Below, piece after piece: positions 1 to 9,331 of a stretch of DNA of 64,000 nucleotides (its first letter is position 1; each line of letters begins with the position of its first letter). The stretch lies in the NCBI GenBank assembly GCA_025617745.1, contig CM046853.1, positions 7,746,873 to 7,810,872 on the forward strand, given 5' to 3'. A model generated the notes under the pieces. The model was given only the letters and a program-made list of their open reading frames with translations, did not search any database and was not told the origin of the DNA. The DNA is from Heliocidaris erythrogramma (Eukaryota; Echinodermata; Echinoidea; Camarodonta; Echinometridae). A program made the position numbers and the translations under genes.

Positions 1-332
1 GGGTAAAAATATAATTGAATTTAAAAAAATGCTGCTCGCTCGCTTCGCTTCCTGAGTTCCTTGCATAACATAATTTGACTCTGGGAGGGGGGGGGTGCAA
101 ATTCACTGTTTGCCCGGGGCGTCATAATATATATACGCCACTGCCTTAAAAGAAGAAAAAGAAGGCAGTGAACAAGACTAAAAGCGGCATTTTTGTGGGT
201 AGCAGGAGACACTTTTTTGGGTGCTTGAAAAAGGGGGGGTGATTGTGCACCCCGCCAACGAGCGAGTTAATTTACGTTTTAGATGAACAAATAATAATAA
301 TGATGATAAGGATAATAATAATAATAATAATG

Positions 333-371
<39 letters not shown>

Positions 372-660
372 GTCTTCTTTCTTCTTCTCCTTCTTTTGTC
401 GTTTTTCTTCTCTCTCTCTCTCTCTCTCTTTTAGGTCACTTGAAAAATCATAGGGGGCAACCCGCCCCTGCCCCGTCCCCCTGTTGCGCCGCCCCTGAAA
501 ATATCAGTTTGCACAGCTCAAAAGAATCAGAGAAGCTTAATGGGATAATATTTAGTTCTTGATATGACAACGGTGTGACACCTTTGAGCAGGAACTTAGC
601 CAGAGCTGGGGAAACAGTGCCCAACAGTGCCCAAAACAAAGCCAAAAAAAAAAAAAAATA
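1..660. other. Repeat-rich stretch, no gene seen
   Basis: No coding exon can be supported here. The stretch holds poly-G runs, a mostly ATA trinucleotide array at about 286-370, a CT-rich run at about 372-431, and phrases such as CGCTCGCTTCGCTTCC that also occur in other repeats of this window. It reads as eroded dispersed repeats. Confidence 0.6.
286..370. repeat. (ATA/AAT)n microsatellite
   Basis: An almost pure trinucleotide run of ATA with a few G interruptions. The poly-isoleucine reading frame across it is an artefact of the repeat. Confidence 0.9.
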
Positions 661-1375
661 TTGCAGCAATTAAGATATCCCCCGCCCGCAGCTTGCTCGC
701 TACGCTCGCTCGCACTCACTTATTGTAACTCATGGCAGTAACATAAAGTCCTATCTAACTCTTTTATTGAGAGATTATGCTTGAAATTAAAAGTTTTTGC
801 GGAATCTTCGTCATGAAATCAATATAATGCAAGCATCATGTATGACCTTCAACAAGAACATAATATTTTTGGTCGCTCGCTTGCAAGTTAGGAGTAAGGC
901 AGAATTGCATATAATGCAAAGATTAGAAAATATATCCTTAACATTTAATGCGTGTTAAGTACAATGTAGGGGTACAGCAATGTATCAAAACGCCACTTTT
1001 CCATTCTTGTCTTCACCTTTTTAAATTAAGTTCCCCCTTTTGCAAAAACGGTACCCAGTTCGTTGAAACCCCAAATGCGTGGGTCGTCTTGCCCCTCCTA
1101 TGAAAATACCCTGGCACCGCTCCTAGCTTTTATTGACTACTTGCACAGTTTTGTATATCGAATATCAAATAAGAACCATGAATAACAGATTATCAACCCA
1201 ACAAACACAATTTGAAGTTTAATAAATTAAACAATTAATTTAATATGTAGGGATTGACTTGATATAAGCAGCAGCAAGGTGAATAACTCTTTTAATGCAC
1301 ATTTACGTATATGACTTCATTGAAGTTTCATTTTTTAAAGTTTCATTTCCCTTTCCTTTCTCAACTTGCTACTAA
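661..1375. other. AT-rich sequence, nothing recognised
   Basis: No exon, RNA gene or recognisable element was found. Short fragments such as CTCGCTACGCTCGCTCGC near 689 recall the edges of dispersed repeats seen elsewhere in the window. Confidence 0.4.
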
Positions 1376-1870
1376 ATGGCCAGAAGAATAAATAGTAATT
1401 AGACCAAATGATAAGTAGCCTAACTGGTTTTTAGACGAAATGGATATTAGGCCAAATGGTCATTAGACCATATGACAGTTAGACTAAATGATAAGTAGCC
1501 CAACTGGTTATTAGACTAAATGGAATTGGACCAAATGATAGGTAGACCATATGGTATTAGCCAAAGTAGGTGTAGCCCAAATGGATATGAGACCATGTGG
1601 CTTGTAGACAAAATAAAATGACTGTTAGACTATTTGGAAGCAGACAAAGTGAAAATTAGCCAAAGTGAAAATTAGCCCAAATGGGTTTTAGACTAAATGG
1701 GGTTAGCCAAACTGTGTATTAGACGAATTGGTTATTAGGCCAAATGGAAATTAGACGAAATGGTAAGTAGACAAACTGGTTGTAGACAAAATGAAGTTAG
1801 ACCACGTAGAGTTCGACGAACTGATGATTAAACCAAGTGGTGGTAGACCAAGCGATAGTGTACCGAACAT
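1376..1870. repeat. Degenerate short-period tandem repeat
   Basis: About 30 imperfect copies of a 15-20 base unit close to TTAGACCAAATGGTAA, with variants GACGAAATGG and GCCAAATGG, run head to tail in the same direction. The spacing varies by several bases, so it is an old, drifted satellite. The reading frame starting at 1791 lies over its right edge and is not a gene. Confidence 0.85.
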
Positions 1871-2600
1871 GCTGGCGACAGGAAAATCGCAATTTTGCAC
1901 ACTTTTTTTGAGAATGGCCCATGTAACAAAATACCCTTACATGTATGTGTGTAATGTCAACAATTTTAATTCATTCAAATGTATCTTTATGAAACATATT
2001 TGTTCCATTTGAAAGAAGTCTTGAACTTGTACCTGGGGGTAGGGGTGAGGGTGTAGTAGGAGATTGGGTTTGAATAGGATATTGGGTTTGAATAGGTGGT
2101 TGGGGGTGGGTTCTGGTCAAATTGCTATAATATGTAAGGTAATTATTTTTTATGTTTGTAACCGACTCCATGGAAGACCAGCAGCAATCTCATCTTGCAG
2201 CTGAATATGGACTACCAGCTGTATGTTTTATATACTTCAAAATTACCTCTATCATTTTTATATTTTGTATCTATGCCCGCTTTTATTTTTTGTTTTGTAA
2301 ATAAGTAATTATGTGTGTATTTTTCACACAGAAATAAAAACAAAGTTTGAAGGAGACTGACTGGAGTAGGGTTCTATAGATATTGTGATAATGGTATCAA
2401 AACAATTGACCTGTGATCTTTGACCTCATGAGCCACAGATGCTATCACTCCATATGATAAAATAAACTTTTTTGAGATAGATCATAAATGAGACAGTATG
2501 ACAGAGGAACAAACCAAAAATTAATACCTCCATCAAACCATTTGAATGCAGCTCTAGGCATAAAATGTAATAGAAAATGACTGTTTCTAACAATTGTTTA
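1871..2600. other. Intergenic or intronic, no exon proven
   Basis: A small GGGTTTGAATAGG repeat lies at about 2060-2105. If the - strand exon at 2605-2809 belongs to a real gene, this stretch is its first intron or part of it. A CATACAG acceptor-like site on the - strand near 2222 does not continue the reading frame of that exon, so no second exon is called. Confidence 0.4.
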
Positions 2601-2604
2601 TTAC

Positions 2605-2809
2605 CTTTAACCCCTTGGAGGGAAGGCTTGAAATCGTCATAATAGAGATTACGTAAAGCTTCCTTATCTGTGACCTCCTGATGACCTGTACTCCTGAGAT
2701 ATTGAAAGAACTTCTCCCCAATATCAAGCACATCTTTGGCTGGATATCGCTTCCTTGGCTTGGTGCCAGGCATCTTGGATTGATGAGTTAGTTAGTCAGA
2801 AGAATGATT
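2605..2809 (-). CDS. N-terminal coding exon of an unrecognised protein
   Basis: On the - strand a good acceptor (a pyrimidine-rich tract ending TTTCCAG) opens an exon at 2809. The ATG is at 2773-2771 and a clean donor, AAAG|GTAATA, follows after 2605. The coding part gives 56 codons plus one base, starting MPGTKPRKRYPAKDVLDIGE. The peptide is basic at the start and then helical and charged, with FFQYLRSTG near residues 22-30 and LYYDDF near 43-48. The composition is that of an ordinary protein, unlike the repeat frames nearby. I do not recognise the family. The following exon should lie to the left but no in-phase acceptor was found, so the gene may be broken or its next exon may lie outside the window. 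Confidence 0.5.
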
Positions 2810-2934
2810 CTGGAAATGAAAAGAAAACTTACAGTGAGGAAATCATGACAATTTGAAAATGCATGGAGCTCCAGGTGAAAACCTAGGATGCTGGAAAAAG
2901 AATCGAATTATACTTATGGGCACAAGAAACTAGA

Positions 2935-4960
2935 ATGAATGAATTAATGAATTAATGAATTTATTACCATTTCTGAAACAATATGAAACATATTTACAAG
3001 GTATAATTTACAAATGTGAATGGTAATGGGAGACCACGAAATAGCTGAAATGGCTAATGAATATGTGGTTCCCTGACAAATTATGTAAATGTGATATAAG
3101 TAAAGACTACTTAAAACATTTAAGTAGAATACAAATACAACGTTTATTTATAATTTATTTATTATGGTATATGATGATTGACCAGCAGCACAGATATATA
3201 TGTGCATATATACAATAGAATTGCATCAAATATATAAAAAGATACATAATTGGAAGCAAAACAAAGATACAAAGACTTATTTAATACACTACACAAATAA
3301 TAAGATAACAAGTGTGAAAAGTGAGAGAAAGAAAGAAAAAATAAAGAATAGGAAAGAAAAAGGGAAGAGAAAGAAAGAAGGAGATAGTAAGAGAGAAAGG
3401 AGAAGATTTGGGATGAATACATAAATATAACCAAGTTAGATAGAAAGCCATAACCATGCAAAATGAGTCATTACATCTAGACATGCAATCTGAGAAGTGA
3501 AAATGTTTGGGATGCAAAGCGTGGGGGGGGGGAGTTTATTTCAAGATTCTGGCAAGGTGAGGGATGGTGGATTTTCGATATCGTTCTGTATTGCATTTAA
3601 TTGTAGGGAAGCCAGTCATGTTACGAAGCTGTCTTACATTTGAATTACATCTAGGTACGGGAAGAAGGTGTTTGTGGTGATCAGAGTTTTTTAGTTTTTG
3701 TCCACAGCTTACCAAAAGGGAATCTCAGATTAGAGTAGTGAGTTTAGTTATGGCAAGGGCATTGGCATAAGTCATGTTATAGCCTACAATTATTTTGAGG
3801 GCCCGCTTTTGAACAAATTCCAATTTATTAGTCTCATTTAGGGTAATTGAGTTATTGAGGTGTGCCAAACGGAACCAACCATATTCGAGTATGGGTCTTG
3901 TAGTGTAGACAGTTATCCACCAGGCTTGCCTTAGAATTTCTAAGGATACATAGTGTTTACAATCCTCTGGATGCTTTTGACACAATATCTGAGATATATA
4001 TGTAAGTTCCATTTTAGATCATTCTGAATTGTGATTCCGAGTAGTTTGAGATTTTGAACAACACTGAGTTTGGTTGAGCTAAGCTGGAAGTCGGTCCTGG
4101 GGTTTAAGTTCCTTAAAAATGATATGGTTATGAGGTTACATTTGGATGGTTTGGGGAGCACGTCATTATCATTACACCATATTGAAATACGATCTAATAC
4201 AGATTGCAATATGGGGTCAGAATTACGCTTCACAATTTCTCGAAGTGTCAAATCATCAACATATTTCCATCGATCCTCCCAATCATTCACAGCATCATTA
4301 ACAAGAATCAGAAACAAAACCGGACCCAACTTGGTACCCTGTGGTACACCACAGGATACCTCTAGTAGGGGAGAGTACTAATTACAGACTTTGGTGCTCT
4401 GAGTACATGCAGTTAGGAAGCTGCAAATAATTGGGGAGATCGATCTGCGTACACCTAACAGGATGAGCTTCTTGACTACAACTGAATGATTTACCCTATC
4501 AAATGCCTTAGTAAAGTCAATGGTAGTAAGATAGGCATAATGGCAAGGTTTACCAAGGCCTTCCAACACGAACTTGAGAAAGTGGACAAGGTAGTGTGTA
4601 GTTGAACAACCCTTGACATTCCCAAACTGTTTCTTATCAACATGGTTCGATATATCCTCCACTACCCACTTTGCGATAAATGATTCAAGTACTCTCGAGA
4701 ATACCGGGGTGAGAGATAAGGCCTTAGCTGGTCGAAGGAGCTTATTTCTTTGTCCTTCGGTCCAGGAGTGATGGACGATGTTTTCCAATCCTTTGGGAAA
4801 ATGCCTTCCAGTAAGCATTTATTGAAAAGGTATGTCAAAGGTTCTGCGAGTTCCACAGCAAACTCCTTGACTAGGCGAGTAGGTCATTACGATGGACTGA
4901 TTTATTGGTTTATAATTTTCTCAGAACAGACAAAATTTGTCCCCGATAGATGGTAGGTGG
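2935..4960 (-). mobile_element. Non-LTR retrotransposon (CR1/L2/jockey-like), broken
   Basis: On the - strand the pieces of a reverse transcriptase follow in order. The segment 4856-4662 contains the FPKDWK region. The segment 4818-4378 contains DFTKAFDRVNHS, the motif A region. After a frame break near 4378 come GVPQGTKLGPVLF and YVDD, the catalytic box, at about 4350-4240, and then ILEYGW and QKRALKII, typical of the C-terminal tail of these elements. The left end shows a short ATTAATGA-type repeat at 2936-2964, which fits a LINE 3' tail. At least one frameshift and a missing 5' part (no endonuclease seen) make it a dead copy. Confidence 0.85.
3940..4380 (-). pseudogene. Reverse transcriptase palm/thumb fragment
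   Basis: This is the part of the LINE reverse transcriptase that carries the YVDD active-site box, followed by a conserved CNDNDVLPKPSKC region and LGI. The first lines of the motif (GVPQG) are in frame just upstream, but the rest of motif A is in another frame, so the polymerase cannot be made as one protein. It is part of the element at 2935-4960. Confidence 0.85.
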
Positions 4961-5819
4961 AGGGGAATTCCCAGGTAGGCATGCTGGAAGTAAGTTAAGA
5001 TCAAGAGGTGGTGATTGATTGCATATTGTCACAAATATTAAAGGTCTTACAATAATTAGTAAAAAAAACTGTAAATATTGGCAAGAAGAGCATTCATATT
5101 ATACACAATCGCAATCAACATGAAAAACCTCTGACGCTGTTTACTTCTAAGTTATGCAAGCAGGCTTCTCAACAGAAAAAAGTTCATGCATGGTTCAAAT
5201 TGAAAGAAATACATGTATGGCTTTACCGAGGCCCATGGGTGATCTAAAACGACCAAAGTAAATCGCAGGTTGAAAGTATGCACTGACAAATGATTGTCAA
5301 TATTGAGGGAAATATGGCATTATGACATCCCAGGGAGGTAGTTTGGGGACTGAAAATAAGCATTGACTGATTTATTACCCTTGTTGGTACCCTTTTTGGG
5401 GGAATCTACACATGGGTTTTTATTTTCTGAAATTCCTCACCCTAATAGTATCAACACCAAGAGTATGAAGGGTGTTATGTACTGGTGAGAAGGGTGGCTG
5501 CAAGCAGTTTATGACAAGAATTATCCCAAGTCTAGTTAATCATAATATGCAAAATACAGTACTCAAAAGTTGTCCACATTTTTTTTTTATAGCTTAATTG
5601 TATCATGCACACATTACCAAAATAAATGTATCTTTAACTTGAACATGTTATGCATTTTTAAGTTCAAAATCAATTCTATGAATTTCAAGCCTCGGAGCAC
5701 ATGCAGAAGACATTTTCAAGAAAATACTGCACCCCAATCACGGTTGCATAAATCAAAAACATAAAGGAAATTTGTTCTAAAAATACACAAATAATTTCTT
5801 GGTACTGCAAAATTTCAAT
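4961..5819. other. No gene recognised
   Basis: AT-rich DNA between two retroelement remnants. No exon with credible splice sites or protein-like composition was found. The 64-codon frame at 5570-5764 has no recognisable content. Confidence 0.4.
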
Positions 5820-5837
5820 ATGGCACGAAAAAGAGAC

Positions 5838-5885
5838 ATGATAACGAAGCTTTTCGACCTGCACTCATCAGGTTATCACGCAGGT
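5838..5885 (-). ncRNA. Hammerhead-ribozyme-like motif (PLE copy A)
   Basis: Exact inverted copy of the motif at 7084-7131. On the - strand it shows stem I GTGATAAC, core CTGATGA, GAAA, the self-complementary AAGCTT in place of a long stem III, the cleavage-site C, and the second stem I strand GTTATCAT. See the + strand copy for the detailed reading. Confidence 0.65.
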
Positions 5886-5955
5886 ATATAACAAATTACT
5901 TGAAATCAACTATATTATACTCGGTGAACCCGGACGCAACCTAGACGCCGTAATT

Positions 5956-6437
5956 TCAGAACAATCGCAAAGCTTGGACGAACTCCTTTTGTCTGCACAG
6001 AAGAGGTTCATGCGATTGAATGTAAGCAGCTTCCAGAAAGCGTAAATGCGCTGAGCTTCTGGCCCGGGACATAATTGAGAATTGATCGTCGGCATAGCTT
6101 TGTGCGCAAGCTGGATTGTTCAGCAAGTGGAGACCAATCGCTGAATCGCATTTGGCTATCTTTGGTCTGTTAGCGTGCATTTCAGATTTGCAGGCACGGA
6201 CGGGCTGCGTGCGCTGATTGGTTGTACGGTTCCGAATAGTTGAGGGATGTGTTGTTTAATGCGATCAGCCAACCGCTGAGAAGTACGGCCCACGTACCTG
6301 GCATCGCACCGGCACTGAAATTGGTAAATAACATTACTCAAGTGGGGGGTGGGTAGTACATCCTTGCTAGTTGACGGTAGCATCCTGTGTGTAGAAAACA
6401 CAATGCGTGTCGGGACCGCGTAATAGCAACGTGACAC
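5956..6437 (-). pseudogene. GIY-YIG endonuclease domain of PLE copy A, frameshifted
   Basis: The nuclease core is visible as SNVIYQFQCRCDARYVGR, that is the Y..F and YVGR signature, followed by TSQRLADRIKQH with the conserved arginine. The chain then changes frame at about 6160 and continues as DSAIGLHLLNNPACAQ, then RARSSAHLRFLEAAYIQ, with the conserved Glu-containing helix, and stops at about 5956. This order matches the endonuclease of Penelope-like elements. The frame break means it is not intact. Confidence 0.85.
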
Positions 6438-6631
6438 TGCGTGTTTGATCTGACTAGTGTATTTGTCAGATACCTTACCCCTCCAGGGTAGTTTGAGATA
6501 AACGGGGCATTTGGCAGGTCCAAATCTGGTGTCAGATTTGGATTGTGCCTCCAGCGTCCGTGTTATGGTGCGAGATATAACATGCTCAGGGTAACCATTG
6601 TCAAGGAGAATAGTTTACACAACTGAACCGG

Positions 6632-6895
6632 CTCCATCCCGCGCTAAAATTCACATGTGAAATTGAACTGTCCAATGCGCTCCCATTTCTCGACGTTCTC
6701 GTGGAGAGAAGTGATGGGAAATTCATCACTTCCGTCTACCGCAAGCCCGCATTCACCGGGCAATACACGAGATGGGACTCGTACAGTGCAACTTCATACA
6801 AGATTGGGCTCATTAGAAACTTAGTGTGCCGCGCCCTTAGGATTTGCTCTGCGTGCAAATTAGCTCCCGAAATCACGAAAATCAAAACTATTCTC
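6632..6895 (+). pseudogene. Penelope-like reverse transcriptase C-terminal fragment
   Basis: The frame gives ALPFLDVLVERSDGKFITSV followed by YRKPAFTGQYTRWDS and ending KIKTILL. The LPFLDV and YRKPTFTGQYTRWDS-type phrases are hallmarks of PLE reverse transcriptases just before the endonuclease linker. The catalytic part of the polymerase is absent. Confidence 0.85.
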
Positions 6896-7083
6896 CTTGT
6901 CCCGGGCCAGAAGCTCAGCGCATTTACGCTTTCTGGAAGCTGCTTACATTCAATCGCATGAACCTCTTCTGTGCAGACAAAAGGAGTTCGTCCAAGCTTT
7001 GCGATTGTTCTGAAATTACGGTGTCTAGGTTGCGTCCGGGTTCACCGAGTATAATATAGTTGATTTCAAGTAATTTGTTATAT

Positions 7084-7131
7084 ACCTGCGTGATAACCTG
7101 ATGAGTGCAGGTCGAAAAGCTTCGTTATCAT
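7084..7131 (+). ncRNA. Hammerhead-ribozyme-like motif (PLE copy B)
   Basis: Order of parts: ACCTGC (7084-7089), GTGATAAC (7090-7097, stem I), core CTGATGA (7098-7104), GTGCAGGTC (7105-7113), GAAA (7114-7117), AAGCTT (7117-7122), C (7123, expected cleavage site), GTTATCAT (7124-7131, other strand of stem I). Stem I pairs at all eight positions, one of them G-U. Stem III is only the self-complementary AAGCTT, which recalls the minimal, dimer-forming hammerheads known in PLEs. Stem II is not canonical: only G7105-C7113 pairs. Instead GCAGGT (7107-7112) is complementary to ACCTGC. Confidence 0.65.
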
Positions 7132-7199
7132 GTCTCTTTTTCGTGCCATATCGAAATTTGTTCTTTTATTTGCGCTCTTGGGTCGATAACCCAGAAAGT

Positions 7200-7400
7200 C
7201 TACCTTGTGAGAACGTGATTAAAATCTTCAATTTCATGTATAGCCTTCACAAGTATCGGCACCAGTGGCTTGTGATCTGTTTCAATATTGACCTTTCTTT
7301 CCTGGATATAGTGGTCAAATCTCTCACAGGAAAAGACTATAGCAAGGCATTCCTTCTCTATCTGGGCATAGCACTGTTCAGTATGAGACTGTGCCAGAAA
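7200..7400 (-). pseudogene. Gypsy/Ty3 LTR-retrotransposon RNase H fragment
   Basis: On the - strand the frame reads CYAQIEKECLAIVFSCERFD then HYIQERKVNIETDHKPLVPI and stops after HVLTR. EKECLAIVF and ETDHKPL are the two signature blocks of the Gypsy-type reverse transcriptase RNase H domain, with the catalytic Glu and Asp. No polymerase, integrase or LTR is visible next to it, so it is a solitary remnant lying against the PLE tail. Confidence 0.85.
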
Positions 7401-7500
7401 AATCTACATATTTGGGCAGCAAGGTTCCCAGATAATTACATGTATGTAACTTCTCAGCTTCTGTACATTTTCACTACAAAACGTTTTTAAAATTTAGAAA

Positions 7501-7656
7501 TTGTAAAGTCAGCACCCCCCCCCCCCCCAAAAAAACCGGGCCTGTAAGATCAAGATCTCTACATCTGCGATTTTCTTTATTTGAGGGGGGGGGAATATTA
7601 GGGTGCAGCATTTTTGTCTGCAAATTTGGGTGTCATGCACATCCCATTCAAAATTT
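7501..7656. other. Homopolymer-rich gap
   Basis: Poly-C, poly-A and poly-G runs, with no gene. Confidence 0.5.
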
Positions 7657-8090
7657 TCTGGCATTATCGTGGTTGAGGAAATTTAATAATATTCCTTTCT
7701 TGTATAGCGCATATACACATTATGATATAACGTCTCTATGCACTTCCAAAGGACTTTGGATATTATTACCCTGGCTTTAGCGGCTTATCTCGAAAGGTGA
7801 GATGCGGTGCGGCGCGGCGCGCTGGGGAGCGTTCAAAGCACCCTTTTTGAGAAAAGCCCCCCTTGTCTCAAAAGGGTGCATTGAGAACAGAGTGGCGCGT
7901 TAACGCACCCTTTCGAGACACTCCGTTCTCAACGCACCCTTTCAAGACAAGCGGGGGGGTTTTCTCGAAAGGGTGCGTTGAACGCTCCCCACCGCGCCAC
8001 GCCGCACCGTACCCTTTCGAGATAAGCCGGCTTTAGCTCCAGCAACCGTAGTGCTCAATGCATTCAAGGAATAAATCCTACCAGGAGGAA
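7657..8090. repeat. Dispersed repeat split by a foldback insertion
   Basis: The flanks 7690-7781 and 8038-8080 (TATTATTACCCTGGC, then GCATTCAAGGAATAAATCC and TACCAGG) are the two halves of a repeat that is uninterrupted at 21955-22020. The insert at 7782-8028 separates them. Confidence 0.7.
7782..8028. mobile_element. Foldback (MULE-like) element with 9-bp target duplication
   Basis: About 247 bp that folds back on itself almost completely. The left end is GGCTTATCTCGAAAGG and the right end CCTTTCGAGATAAGCC, with the centre near 7905. GGCTTTAGC occurs on both sides (7773-7781 and 8029-8037) as an exact 9-bp direct repeat. A 9-bp duplication is usual for Mutator-like elements. No coding capacity. 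Confidence 0.75.
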
Positions 8091-8215
8091 ACCACCATTC
8101 ACTCCACACAGAAGCGCTTCATTGTATTACACGCATTGGTTTCCTCATTCCCCGTCCATAGCCTCTACACTCTGCATAACTAATGAACGAACGATTTTCC
8201 TCAACCATGAAATAG
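8090..8215. repeat. MITE-like repeat shared with 43.2-43.4 kb
   Basis: The segment containing GGAAACCACCATTCACT, AGAAGCGCTTCATTG and CATTGGTTTCCTCATT is the reverse complement of sequence at 43247-43390. The GTGGTTGAGGAAA phrase also appears at about 7671-7680. The family seems to have GTGGTTGAGGAAACC ends. Confidence 0.6.
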
Positions 8216-8451
8216 CCAATTTTCTAGCGATGCCCTGGGGCCTGCTCCCTAATAAGGTCATGGTGAAAACACATAATTGCTCCCCCTCCCACCACTGCTG
8301 TACTATACTGCTAACCATGTGCAGAAATTGGGGGGGGGGACGAGACTAGCCTTAGCCATTGCTTGCTGTACAAAATCAAAATTTGATTTTCAACCACTCA
8401 GGATTGCATATTTTGGACTTGGGTTCAGTTTTGCGTTTAATCACAAATTTT

Positions 8452-8485
8452 TATGCAAGAGGGCCCTGGGCCCTCTCTTGCATAG
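8452..8485. repeat. Short palindrome
   Basis: TATGCAAGAGGGCCC followed after one or two bases by its near reverse complement. It is one extra base from perfect. Confidence 0.75.
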
Positions 8486-8493
8486 GGTTGGGG

Positions 8494-8702
8494 TTCGATG
8501 AAAAAAATGGAATTTCTTCGCCGAGCCGATCTTTTCCCTGTACTGTACGGTACCGTCAATTCAAATGACTCGATTGCACTGTGTGTAATCTACCGTATAC
8601 CGTCGCTGACTCGATCACACAGTGCGATCGAGTCATTGAATAGACGGTACAGTACGGGGAAAAGATCAGCTCGGCAAAGAAATTCCATTTTTTTCATCGA
8701 AA
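8494..8702. mobile_element. Foldback MITE, 24-bp terminal inverted repeats
   Basis: TTCGATGAAAAAAATGGAAT opens the element and its complement closes it. The homology continues inwards (GATCTTTTCCCTGTACTGTA; GACTCGATTGCACTGTG), so nearly the whole 209 bp can form one hairpin. No open frame. Confidence 0.8.
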
Positions 8703-8767
8703 CAATCGTAATATCGTAAAATCAAAGAGCCTGCTAGATAGTTACAGTAATTCTCTTGAAATGTAAG

Positions 8768-9044
8768 TACAAATTTATATCTTACCTGCCGAAATTAAGC
8801 GATGCGATTAGCCATACTAATCGGCGAGGTCGACTTTGGTTATTTGTACCTGGAGCTCCAACGCGCAGCTTTGTTTGTTGGAGCTCCCTGGAGCTCCAAC
8901 AAACAAAGCGTTGGAGCTCCCTGGAGTTAACCCCCATCCTACAATTTCTACAAATTTCTATCTTACCTGCCGAAATTAAGCGATGCAACTAGCCAAACTA
9001 ATGGGAGGACCACTTTGGTTATTTGTATGTACATGTACCTGGAG
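8768..9044. repeat. Direct duplication split by a GGAGCTCC palindrome
   Basis: About 85 bp beginning ACAAATTT.TATCTTACCTG and ending TTGGTTATTTGTA occurs at 8768-8846 and again at 8953-9030. Between them lies a palindrome of GGAGCTCCAAC and its complement around TTTGTTTG (8850-8926). Confidence 0.8.
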
Positions 9045-9054
9045 TTAAACTCCA

Positions 9055-9304
9055 GGGGTGGTATTCTGAGATTTATTTTATATTGATTTTAGTGAAAAGA
9101 TGTTAATTGTCATAACAACTTTTGAATTGCAACATTTCATCGTGTTTGCGCAAATGAATTCCGTGTACACAGCCACCAGGGGCCACTTCTGCGCAGTCAT
9201 TAACAAATGACTTGTTGTGATGCGCCATAAGCGTACATTTTGTTATGACAATTAAAATTATTTCACTAAAAATCAAGATAAAATAAATCTCAGAATACCA
9301 CCCC
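9055..9304. mobile_element. MITE with 40-50 bp terminal inverted repeats
   Basis: GGGGTGGTATTCTGAGATTT at the left and its complement at the right. The pairing goes on through the TTAATTGTCATAACAA region. A truncated relative lies at 31640-31830. Confidence 0.8.
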
Positions 9305-9331
9305 AGGGGGCAATATCGTGAAATAGGCCCC

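Larger units (their letters stand above)
5820..6605 (-). mobile_element. Penelope-like element, 5'-truncated copy A (GIY-YIG end)
   Basis: Reading leftwards, the copy starts inside the RT-endonuclease linker (TILLDNGYPEHV at about 6610-6575), passes through a GIY-YIG endonuclease domain and ends in a tail with a hammerhead-like motif at 5838-5885. The endonuclease tail and 3' tail (5820-6075) are repeated in inverted orientation at 6895-7152. Penelope-like elements are known to encode a reverse transcriptase plus a GIY-YIG nuclease and to carry hammerhead motifs in their terminal repeats, so the assignment rests on both the protein and the RNA motif. The reading frame breaks near 6160. Confidence 0.85.
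6606..7152 (+). mobile_element. Penelope-like element, truncated copy B (RT end plus tail)
   Basis: Reading rightwards, the C-terminal part of a PLE reverse transcriptase (6632-6890) is followed directly by the last part of the endonuclease (SRARSSAHLRFLEAAYIQ from about 6899) and the same 3' tail as copy A. The core of the GIY-YIG domain is missing, so there is an internal deletion. Copy A and copy B meet head to head near 6605. Confidence 0.85.

Noticed and set aside
243-434. Poly-isoleucine open frame
   Set aside because: It is the translation of an ATA trinucleotide run plus CT-rich DNA.
3162-3517. Hydrophobic membrane protein frames on the - strand
   Set aside because: They come from an AGAAAG-rich simple sequence inside the LINE untranslated region.
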